This document shows, piece by piece, positions 35,239 to 42,120 of a stretch of DNA of 64,000 bases. The DNA is from Cloacimonetes bacterium UBA5614 (GTDB lineage: Bacteria; Cloacimonadota; Cloacimonadia; Cloacimonadales; Cloacimonadaceae), in NCBI GenBank assembly GCA_002424605.1, contig DIKQ01000001.1, positions 1 to 64,000 of the forward strand, read 5' to 3'. The translations under genes and the position numbers were made by a program. Every line of letters begins with the position of its first letter. The first letter of the stretch is position 1. The notes under the pieces were generated by a model, which saw only the letters and a list, made by a program, of their open reading frames with translations, ran no database searches and was not told the origin of the DNA.

Positions 35239-35563
35239 GATGTTTCATCTCCTCAGGCAAAATTATAGACATCTCCACAATCCCCGCCACCTTGCCGTCC
35301 CTGAACCAGGGCTGCTGGTGGATAAGCTTGCGGATGCCGTTCTTTTCAATCGTGTAGGTATTGGCAATGCCTGTAGCCAGCATGGACAGGATTTTCTCCC
35401 AGGACTCCGGTTTATGGCAGTCCTTCAAGCTGTGTCCAATCAGCTTTTCCCCGCCATCTGCGGCAAAAGTGGCACAGGCCTTGTCGTTCATGGCAATTAC
35501 GATTCCCTGTTCATCACACACAGTGATGGCAGCAGGGAATTCCTTTATCCAGTCTGTATTCAT
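35228..35563 (-). CDS. Single PAS-domain protein
   Basis: A 111-residue protein consisting almost entirely of one PAS-like domain (FPAAITVCDEQGIVIAMND, then GHSLKDCHKPESWEKIL and a beta-rich end). Its ATG overlaps the stop of the acyl-CoA dehydrogenase gene (ATGA), so the start at 35563 is well supported. The open frame continues upstream only inside the dehydrogenase gene. It is a sensor domain without any output domain; the ligand is unknown. It is probably translated together with the dehydrogenase. Confidence 0.85.
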   Translation of the reverse strand: MNTDWIKEFPAAITVCDEQGIVIAMNDKACATFAADGGEKLIGHSLKDCHKPESWEKILSMLATGIANTYTIEKNGIRKLIHQQPWFRDGKVAGIVEMSIILPEEMKHHVR

Positions 35564-36708
35564 CAAAATTCTTTGAGCAGGGCGTTGGCAACGATGCCGC
35601 GCTGTATCTGGTTCGTGCCTTCGTAAATCTGCAGGATTTTGGCGTCGCGCATCATTTTTTCCACAGGGTATTCCTTCATATAGCCATAGCCGCCGCAAAT
35701 CTGCACTGCGTCTGTAGTGACCTTCATCGCCACATCGGAAGCAAAGTATTTGCACATGGCGCTTTCCTTGGAATAGTTCTTAATCCCGGCATCCACCATT
35801 TTGGCAGTCTGCATCACCAGAGCCCTGGCTGCCTCTATCTGCGTGGCCATGTCAGCCAGCATAAACTGCACTGCCTGGAAGGAGGAAATCGGCTTGCCGA
35901 ACTGGATGCGCTGATTGGCGTATTTGGCGGCGTATTCAAAAGCTCCGCGAGCCACGCCCACTGCCTGCGCTCCCACCATCGGACGGGATTTGTCAAACAC
36001 CTTCATAGCTGTGATAAATCCGGTGCCTTCGCGTCCCAGCAGATTTTCCGCCGGAATCACGCAATCTTCAAAGACCAGTTCGCGGGTGGAATTTGCCCGG
36101 ATGCCCATCTTGTTTTCCTTTTTGCCAAAGCTGAAGCCGGGGGTGCCCTTTTCCACTACAAAGCAGGAGCAACCGCGCGGACCCTTGGATTTGTCGGTCA
36201 TGGCAAAAACAGTGTAAATCTCGGCTTCTCCGCCGTTGGAAATCCACTGCTTGGTTCCGTTCAGGACATAGGTGTCGCCTTCTTTTCTGGCAGTGGTCTC
36301 GATTCCGCCTGCATCGCTTCCTGCATTGGCTTCGGTGAGCCCGAAAGCTGCCAGCTTTTCACCGGTGGCAATCTGGGACAGGTATTTCTGTTTCTGCTCT
36401 TCACTGCCGGCAATCAGGATGGGATACATGCCAAGTCCGGTAACGCCGAAAGCCAGCGAAATGCCCATATCAACCGCGCAAAGCTCTTCAGTGACTATCA
36501 CCAGGTCTGTGACCCTGCCGCTGATTCCGCCGTATTCTTCCGGAATCATCACGGCAAACAGGTCGCTCTGTTTCATGATTTCCACGATATCCCAGGGGAA
36601 CGTGGCTTCTTCGTCATATTTTTCCCTCAGGGGAGCCATTTTTTCCACAGCGATGCGGCGGGCGATGTCCCTCATCTCTTTCTGTTCGTCAGTCAGGAAA
36701 TATTCCAT
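35563..36708 (-). CDS. Acyl-CoA dehydrogenase, short-chain (butyryl-CoA) type
   Basis: A 381-residue flavoenzyme that oxidises acyl-CoA at C2-C3, or in fermenters reduces crotonyl-CoA. It contains all family elements: the N-terminal helical domain (LTDEQKEMRDIARRIA), the FAD/substrate loop FGLTEANAGSDAGG, WISNGGEA and the C-terminal motif IYEGTNQIQRGI carrying the catalytic glutamate. The length is normal. It is the first gene of the minus-strand operon with a good promoter 45-75 bases upstream and AAGGAG before the ATG. No electron-transfer flavoprotein genes are in the window. Confidence 0.93.
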   Translation of the reverse strand: MEYFLTDEQKEMRDIARRIAVEKMAPLREKYDEEATFPWDIVEIMKQSDLFAVMIPEEYGGISGRVTDLVIVTEELCAVDMGISLAFGVTGLGMYPILIAGSEEQKQKYLSQIATGEKLAAFGLTEANAGSDAGGIETTARKEGDTYVLNGTKQWISNGGEAEIYTVFAMTDKSKGPRGCSCFVVEKGTPGFSFGKKENKMGIRANSTRELVFEDCVIPAENLLGREGTGFITAMKVFDKSRPMVGAQAVGVARGAFEYAAKYANQRIQFGKPISSFQAVQFMLADMATQIEAARALVMQTAKMVDAGIKNYSKESAMCKYFASDVAMKVTTDAVQICGGYGYMKEYPVEKMMRDAKILQIYEGTNQIQRGIVANALLKEF

Positions 36709-36752
36709 AAGGCAAACTCCTTGTCTCGTTTATATAAGATTTTTTCAGTTAA

Positions 36753-36783
36753 ATCATAATCGTATTGATTTGAAATCTGTCAA
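36753..36783 (-). promoter_or_regulatory. Promoter of the acyl-CoA dehydrogenase operon
   Basis: On the minus strand TTGACA (36778-36783), a 19-nt spacer and TATGAT (36753-36758) lie about 45 bases upstream of the ATG. Confidence 0.6.
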
Positions 36784-36896
36784 TTAAAAACTCACTTCCC
36801 GATATACAATCAAAGTCATTTCGCGCTGATTTCACTCCGGACGGCAAATTTCCTGCAATCTGCCCTGACCTGCCGTCTTTGTCTCTCCTTCCTCTA

Positions 36897-36960
36897 TGAG
36901 ATGTCCCGGAGATGCCCCAAAGCCTCCCGAAGAAAACCCGGCCATCTCCGGGACATCTCA
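36897..36960. repeat. 11-bp-unit inverted-repeat element, copy 2
   Basis: A 64-bp relative of the element at 10685. The 18-bp arms TGAGATGTCCCGGAGATG (36897-36914) and its exact reverse complement (36943-36960) differ from copy 1 at one position, and the partner position changes with it. Between the arms are further units (ATGCCCCAAAG, CCTCCCGAAG). It also sits between divergent genes, 23 bases upstream of a TTGACA (36984-36989). Confidence 0.9.
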
Positions 36961-36983
36961 GCAGGCAGGGAAAGAAAATGGAG

Positions 36984-36989
36984 TTGACA
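36984..36989 (+). promoter_or_regulatory. Putative -35 of the lipoprotein gene
   Basis: An exact TTGACA follows AATGGAG, as at 10790. The -10 is unclear, with TAATAA 13 bases further on. The start codon is at 37037. Confidence 0.35.
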
Positions 36990-37036
36990 AAAAGCGGGGA
37001 CTTAATAAGAAAAGATTCAGATTGATAGGAGGAATA

Positions 37037-38224
37037 ATGCGTTATTCTCTGATAATAATTATTGCTGCTTTATTGCTTGCCGGATGCACCGGCCAGAAAT
37101 TCTACACAAACAAAGGCGTATCCTATTTTGAACAGCCTGCCAAAGAGCTGGACTTCAGCTTCAAATCAGTCATCGAACCCCAGCAGGAAGGCGAATCAGT
37201 GCTTTTCATCCCCGGCAGGGCACTGAACCTGTCCGATAAGTTTATTTATCCGGTCCGCATCAGTTTATTGAAAGATGGCGGCAGGATTGAGCAAACATCC
37301 CTATACTCCGTAAACGCCATTGACGGCAGCGTGGCAGACAGCCTGATAATGTCAGGCGAGGCAGGGATGTCGGTCGAATATGTGGTGCAGTTAAATGACC
37401 TCTACGCCGTCGGCATCAAAAACTCCAAGCTATACATTGCAAAAATGGACAATGCCCTGAATCTGCTGGCGGAGTTTCCTCTGGACATCAGCCTGGCATA
37501 CATCGCCTATGCCGGCAGATACACCGATATGCTTCGCCTGGTGGCAGCCGACGCTGAGAATAAAATATACCTGTATGACCTGAATCCGGAAGGTATGACC
37601 ATCGTGCGTAAGCGCCTTTTGACTGACGGCTACTACAGGCATTATGCCGGAAAGTCCGAAGTATGGTTTTTCGCTGAGAAAGATGATTACCTGGAAGCTG
37701 TGAAGACAGACCTTTCCGTCTTTGACCCGGTCCCGGTTTACAAGACCTTTATGTACCCCTTCGCAGACGCTTACGGGGAGAAGACCTATTCCGCCAAAGC
37801 CGTTAATGACATCGTTTATATCAGTTACCTTTCCAAAATGGATAAGGAAGGCACGGTTTCCAAGCTGGTAGCCTTTAATTTCAAGGATGGAACCATGCAG
37901 AGCAGAAACGTGGACGGGATGCTGAGCTATGACATCGCAACCCACAACGGCAAGACATATATTTACAGAACGGCAGTCGTCGGCAAAACAGACGCTTTCA
38001 TCCTGACGGAACTGAAGCCGGACCTGAGTGAAGGCGAACCCGTGGCGAAATACTTCCTGTCCGGACAGCAGATGGTAAAAGGCCTGCAGAGCTATTCGGA
38101 CGGCAAGTTCGTGATGACCGGCACCTATTACCTGCCCCCCGGTGTCAAAGGCAAAGCCGTTAAAAGCGCCATGCCAGACGCCAGGCAGTTAAAACCTTTC
38201 CTGACCGTCTTTGACCTGGATTAG
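37037..38224 (+). CDS. Lipoprotein of unknown function
   Basis: The start at 37037 follows ATAGGAGG, and the lipobox LLLAGC lies just behind a hydrophobic signal. The longer open frame from 36896 runs through the repeat element and is rejected. The 395-residue mature protein is beta-rich with repeated short motifs of alternating hydrophobic strands (NLLAEFPLDISLAYIAYA, KIYLYDLNPEGMTIVRK, TYIYRTAVVGKTDAFILTEL), suggestive of a beta-propeller. I recognise no family. Orientation and spacing suggest co-transcription with the small repeat-protein gene that starts four bases after its stop. Confidence 0.8.
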   Translation: MRYSLIIIIAALLLAGCTGQKFYTNKGVSYFEQPAKELDFSFKSVIEPQQEGESVLFIPGRALNLSDKFIYPVRISLLKDGGRIEQTSLYSVNAIDGSVADSLIMSGEAGMSVEYVVQLNDLYAVGIKNSKLYIAKMDNALNLLAEFPLDISLAYIAYAGRYTDMLRLVAADAENKIYLYDLNPEGMTIVRKRLLTDGYYRHYAGKSEVWFFAEKDDYLEAVKTDLSVFDPVPVYKTFMYPFADAYGEKTYSAKAVNDIVYISYLSKMDKEGTVSKLVAFNFKDGTMQSRNVDGMLSYDIATHNGKTYIYRTAVVGKTDAFILTELKPDLSEGEPVAKYFLSGQQMVKGLQSYSDGKFVMTGTYYLPPGVKGKAVKSAMPDARQLKPFLTVFDLD

Positions 38225-38228
38225 AATT

Positions 38229-38534
38229 ATGATGGCAGATTATAAAATGGTCGGAAACGACTTTTACGACTTCCGGGGACAGAAGCTTGCCACCATCCGC
38301 GGAGCGGACGTTTATGATGCCCACAGCCGCAAGGTGGGCACCATCAGGGATTATGAGGTGTATGACGACAGATACAACAGAGTGGCTTCCATGCGGGGCA
38401 ACGACGTCTTTGATATCCACAATGCCAGGATTGCTTCCCTGCTGGAAATCAAGAATATGATTACCAACCCGCCGGTCCAGCCGGTGATGGTAGCGCTCTG
38501 GTGGTTTTTTATCAAGGATGCGCCGCGCAGATAA
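38229..38534 (+). CDS. Small protein with four 16-residue repeats
   Basis: About 101 residues. Two adjacent ATG codons (38229, 38232) are possible starts; no ribosome site is clear, but the start lies four bases after the preceding stop. Residues 8-71 form four 16-residue repeats with the consensus (D/E)VYD....K(V/I)(A/G)(T/S)IRG, for example ADVYDAHSRKVGTIRD and NDVFDIHNARIASLLE. A hydrophobic stretch near the C-terminus (PVMVALWWFFI) could be a membrane anchor. It resembles short beta-hairpin repeat proteins, but I do not recognise a named family. A terminator lies 75 bases downstream. Confidence 0.75.
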   Translation: MMADYKMVGNDFYDFRGQKLATIRGADVYDAHSRKVGTIRDYEVYDDRYNRVASMRGNDVFDIHNARIASLLEIKNMITNPPVQPVMVALWWFFIKDAPRR

Positions 38535-38608
38535 AAGGTCTCACGGAACAGCAGGGCAAACCAGAAGGCATCCTGTAGTTCATCGGAAACCGATTGAAAT
38601 ATTGTTTT

Positions 38609-38640
38609 GGGGCAAAGTTTGTCTTTGCCCCTTTAGTTTT
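38609..38640 (+). terminator. Rho-independent terminator
   Basis: Perfect 9-bp stem GGGGCAAAG/CTTTGCCCC (38609-38617 with 38623-38631), a 5-nt loop, then TTTAGTTTT. It ends the lipoprotein/repeat-protein unit. Confidence 0.9.
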
Positions 38641-38643
38641 CTG

Positions 38644-38672
38644 TTGACAATCCAACCCTAAACAGCTATATT
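38644..38672 (+). promoter_or_regulatory. Sigma70-type promoter of the secreted-protein gene
   Basis: TTGACA (38644-38649), exactly 17 nt, then TATATT (38667-38672), about 50 bases before the start codon at 38721. This is the best sigma70-like site in the window. Confidence 0.8.
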
Positions 38673-38720
38673 CACTATCAGAATGTTCATTATACAGCCG
38701 AATTTGAAAGGGGGAATAAC

Positions 38721-40169
38721 TTGAAAACACTTTTGGTCATATTTCTTGCCTCATTCTGCGCCTTAAACGGACTTACCATAGGTCCGTGGCAGGATATCCG
38801 TTTCAGCGGAAAGACCGCAGACGACCTTGCCTGGCTGCAGACAGAGATAACTCATCCTTCCATCCGGAACAACAGAATAATATATCATAACGGAACTGCC
38901 ATTACAGAAACTGACCAGACCCTTGTCAATCCTGCCTTCGGCACATACCAGTCCCAGTTCCCTGTAGCAACCACGCGCAAGTATCTGGGGCTGAGGGTTG
39001 CCAGCGATACCGCCTCCGATAACCTCATCCCGGTTTACTACGAAGGAACAGCACTGCCCGCTCTTTCGCAGATGACCCGGGTGTCCCTTGACCCGCAAAA
39101 CGACACTTCGCTTGCCTCCCAGTATAACTATCTGGACATCACTGCGGATTACTTTACGTTTTCCGGTACTAAGTTTTATGCAGCTATGCAGAACCGGGGA
39201 GGAGGTTATCCCACAAGTGCTGGACTGGGAACGGTTTACCTGTCCTATATGCTGGTGATTGCCAATCCTGCCGACGACCCTGCCGACCCCAATACCATTG
39301 TCTGGGCGATGAACTATATGAGTGTTCCCCTGGGAGGCTTATCCCCAGGTTTGTTCAGGATAGCAGGAGGCGAACTCATCCGCATCGGTGACATTACTTC
39401 CAGCATTGTGTCCGGCAGCAATCTGCTGATAATGAGCTGTAACATTTCAGACCTAATGGCGGATGCTGCTTTTGCCGCCTGGTATAATCCCGCCAATCCT
39501 GTCATAGGTTATACATCCCTGACCAGCAGAACGACCGTCATCCCCTTTGGCACCACCCAGGCAGATACGTCGCCGGGTGGCATCATCTATCCAATACCAC
39601 TCTATTTGGACCCTGCCCCAAACCTATTGCCCGTTTTGGCAAATCCTGCCTTTCACTTTGAAGATGACGAGGTCTGGTTTGGAGTATCCTATAATGACCC
39701 GGAAGGCAATTTCCCGCTCACGGCAGATGTAATCATCCCCGGAACCGGCAACTTTCCGCTTTACCCCATGGGAACGGATTTTACCCAGCCTGTCTCTTTC
39801 CGGACTGCTAACCTGCTGGAAGAAATCGGCGAATATGATAACTCGCCGGCTGCTTTCTCCTTTAGCGATAACAACATAGATTACGCAACCCTCAGTTTTA
39901 ACTTTACCTATATCAGGGGCCTGCTTTCACCGGATAATGTAACATTATCTCTATCGGATGGTTTCCTGCTTATGACATGGGACCCCGTTACTCTTACACT
40001 GGATGCAAATCCCGTTACCGTAACCGGGTATAGAATCGAGGTCTCAGCAAGCCCGGATTTTGCAGATTACAGCGTTCTTGACACAATCGCCGGACTTCAA
40101 TATCAGTTTCCGGTCGAACAACTGCCAGACTGGCGGTTTATTCGCATATTAGCCGTAAAGGAGTTGTAA
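38721..40169 (+). CDS. Secreted beta-rich protein with C-terminal FN3-like module
   Basis: A 482-residue product using a TTG start behind AAAGGGGG (seven bases); no in-frame ATG fits the signal peptide (LLVIFLASFCALNG). The body is beta-rich and repetitive, with segments such as YLSYMLVIANPADD and PVLANPAFHFEDDEVWFGVSYNDPEG. It ends with an FN3-like module (SPDNVTLSLSDGFLLMTWDP) finishing RFIRILAVKEL. I recognise no enzyme family. It is followed after seven bases by the aldo/keto reductase gene. Confidence 0.85.
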   Translation: MKTLLVIFLASFCALNGLTIGPWQDIRFSGKTADDLAWLQTEITHPSIRNNRIIYHNGTAITETDQTLVNPAFGTYQSQFPVATTRKYLGLRVASDTASDNLIPVYYEGTALPALSQMTRVSLDPQNDTSLASQYNYLDITADYFTFSGTKFYAAMQNRGGGYPTSAGLGTVYLSYMLVIANPADDPADPNTIVWAMNYMSVPLGGLSPGLFRIAGGELIRIGDITSSIVSGSNLLIMSCNISDLMADAAFAAWYNPANPVIGYTSLTSRTTVIPFGTTQADTSPGGIIYPIPLYLDPAPNLLPVLANPAFHFEDDEVWFGVSYNDPEGNFPLTADVIIPGTGNFPLYPMGTDFTQPVSFRTANLLEEIGEYDNSPAAFSFSDNNIDYATLSFNFTYIRGLLSPDNVTLSLSDGFLLMTWDPVTLTLDANPVTVTGYRIEVSASPDFADYSVLDTIAGLQYQFPVEQLPDWRFIRILAVKEL

Positions 40170-40176
40170 AAGGGTT

Positions 40177-41310
40177 ATGCAATACAGAAAAATGCCCGGT
40201 AGCAAAGACCAGCTTTCCATTCTTGGCTTTGGCATCATGAGGATGCCCCTGGATGACAAACAAAACATCAATGAACCGGAAGCTTTGAAGCTGATGAGAT
40301 ACGCCTATGATAACGGCGTGAATTACTTTGATACAGCCTGGCCCTATCACAATGAGCAAAGCGAACCCCTGGTCGGGAAGTTTCTCAAAACAGTTGATCG
40401 CACCAAGGTCTTTTTGGCAACCAAGCTCCCCACCTGGCTGGTCAAGACCAGAGAAGACATGGATGTCTATCTGGACAAGCAACTGGAACGGCTTCAGACA
40501 GATTACATAGACTACTACCTCCTGCATGCCCTGACAGGCAAACGCTGGAAGGAACTGAAGAAACTGGGTGCCATCGACTTCCTGGAAAAAGCCAAAGCAG
40601 CAGGGAAGATAAGGCATATCGGCTTTTCGTTTCATGATAAATATCCTGCCTTCAAATACATCATAGACTGCTATCAGTGGGAGTTTTGCCAGATACAGCA
40701 CAACTACTTTGACATTCGGCGCGAAGCCGGAACAAGGGGACTCCAATATGCGGCTGGCAAAGGCATAGGAATCATTGTCATGGAACCCTTGTTGGGTGGT
40801 AAGCTGGCAGGAGAGATACCTGTGGAAGCAGACAGGGTCTGGAACAAATCCAGGCACAGGTGGACACCGGCGGAAAGAGCTTTACGCTTTGTTTGGAACT
40901 ATCCGCAGGTACAGCTTGTCCTGAGTGGTATGTCGTCTATGGAACAGGTGATTGAGAACATCAGAACAGCATCTCAGGCAAAAGCGGACAGCTTATCCCC
41001 ACAAGAACTGAAACTTTATGGGAAGGTACGCAAAATCTATCTCGGTAAAATGGTCGTGCGCTGCTCTGGCTGTGGCTATTGCCTTCCCTGTCCCAGTAAG
41101 GTAGCGATTCCCTGGGCGCTGGGCATTTACAATGACGCGCATATCTTTGGAGACAGGAAAAGACATCAAAGAGAATACTCTTTCTTTATCCCTGATGACC
41201 GCAAAGCCGATAAATGCACCAAATGCGGCGCTTGCCTGCCCAAGTGCCCCCAAAAGATAGATATTCCTGCAGAATTGGAAAAAGTAACAGACTACTTCGC
41301 AAAAAACTGA
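40177..41310 (+). CDS. Aldo/keto reductase with C-terminal Fe-S domain
   Basis: A 377-residue cytoplasmic oxidoreductase. Residues 1 to about 285 form an AKR barrel: NYFDTAWPYH with catalytic-type Asp and Tyr, LATKLPTWLV, DYYLLHAL with His, and the NADP-binding end VLSGMSSMEQVIENI. A ferredoxin-like tail follows with CSGCGYCLPCPSKVAIP and CTKCGACLPKCPQKIDIP, likely one or two 4Fe-4S clusters. This AKR-Fe-S fusion is a known family in anaerobes, with uncertain substrate. It begins seven bases after the secreted-protein gene, so co-transcription is likely. Confidence 0.9.
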   Translation: MQYRKMPGSKDQLSILGFGIMRMPLDDKQNINEPEALKLMRYAYDNGVNYFDTAWPYHNEQSEPLVGKFLKTVDRTKVFLATKLPTWLVKTREDMDVYLDKQLERLQTDYIDYYLLHALTGKRWKELKKLGAIDFLEKAKAAGKIRHIGFSFHDKYPAFKYIIDCYQWEFCQIQHNYFDIRREAGTRGLQYAAGKGIGIIVMEPLLGGKLAGEIPVEADRVWNKSRHRWTPAERALRFVWNYPQVQLVLSGMSSMEQVIENIRTASQAKADSLSPQELKLYGKVRKIYLGKMVVRCSGCGYCLPCPSKVAIPWALGIYNDAHIFGDRKRHQREYSFFIPDDRKADKCTKCGACLPKCPQKIDIPAELEKVTDYFAKN

Positions 41311-41474
41311 TTAACAAATAAAAGACGCGTCTCGCAAACCGCTGATAAAAGGCGGTCAGGACTGTTTCACCAAGCTGTGGCTAGATATGCTTTTCACTTT
41401 CTTTGCAGTTATGCATAGGTTGTATTGTATTCAGGTTAAGACACAGGCCTGTCTAACTCTCAATGGAGGAAACC

Positions 41475-41999
41475 ATGAAAAGAATAATGACTACAGGCAG
41501 CGTAATCCTGATGCTGGCACTCGTTACAGTTCTCGGAGCACAAAGATATCAAGGCGGTGGCGGAAATCATCATACAAACCCCAATCCCCCCAATCATAGT
41601 CAGAACTATCATAACCATCAAAATCAGATAAGAGAATTCACAGGATTTCTCGTAGTTAACGAAAGGGACATCAAACACAATCCCCGCCTGGGTTTTCACC
41701 TGAACCTCAATCCCCTGCAAATCACGCATATTGACTTTATTACCGGACCTCCCCGCAGGAACAGTTATGGTATCGTCGTAACAAAGCCGGGAGGCGGACA
41801 TGCCTATTACCATCTGGATAAGACCGGCAGTCATATAGCTCAAAAAATGCTTGCCCGTCAAAGGCACCACAACAGAAACGTGTATGTGGAAGTGCGGGGC
41901 AGATTGAATCGCGATACCCGCACCATTGCGGTCAGGTCAATGGAAAGAATCAGAAATCGCCATGGATGGGACAATGACCGTCCCGGAAACTGGGGATAA
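41475..41999 (+). CDS. Secreted protein with unnamed domain shared with the next gene
   Basis: The start at 41475 has GGAGG five bases upstream; an ATG at 41463 overlaps that site. The 174-residue product has a signal peptide (ILMLALVTVLGAQ), then a short Gly/His/Asn/Pro-rich linker. A compact domain of about 110 residues follows (EFTGFLVVNERD, LNPLQITHIDFITGPP, SYGIVVTKPGG, AYYHLDKTGSHIAQKML, VYVEVRGRLN, RTIAVRSMER). The same domain ends the protein encoded at 42121. I recognise no named family. It is basic and His-rich, and is followed by a terminator. Confidence 0.82.
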   Translation: MKRIMTTGSVILMLALVTVLGAQRYQGGGGNHHTNPNPPNHSQNYHNHQNQIREFTGFLVVNERDIKHNPRLGFHLNLNPLQITHIDFITGPPRRNSYGIVVTKPGGGHAYYHLDKTGSHIAQKMLARQRHHNRNVYVEVRGRLNRDTRTIAVRSMERIRNRHGWDNDRPGNWG

Positions 42000-42021
42000 G
42001 GATATTTCCCATGTAAGAAAA

Positions 42022-42048
42022 AGGGTTGGCATAGCCGACCCTTTTTTT
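42022..42048 (+). terminator. Rho-independent terminator
   Basis: Stem AGGGTTGGC/GCCGACCCT (42022-42030 with 42033-42041, sharing a short loop and one G-T pair), then a run of seven T, 22 bases after the stop at 41999. Confidence 0.85.
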
Positions 42049-42120
42049 CTTGAAGGAATATCGCTCTCAGGTTGTAATAAAAGTTGTGAACAGAAAATCA
42101 GTCCATGACTGGAGGATAAA

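Noticed and set aside
36896..37036. N-terminal extension of the lipoprotein frame to 36896
   Set aside because: It is translated from the repeat element; the lipoprotein signal and AGGAGG point to 37037.
41330..41365. ACCGCTGATAAAAGGCGGT hairpin after the aldo/keto reductase
   Set aside because: Stem is short and imperfect and no T-run follows.
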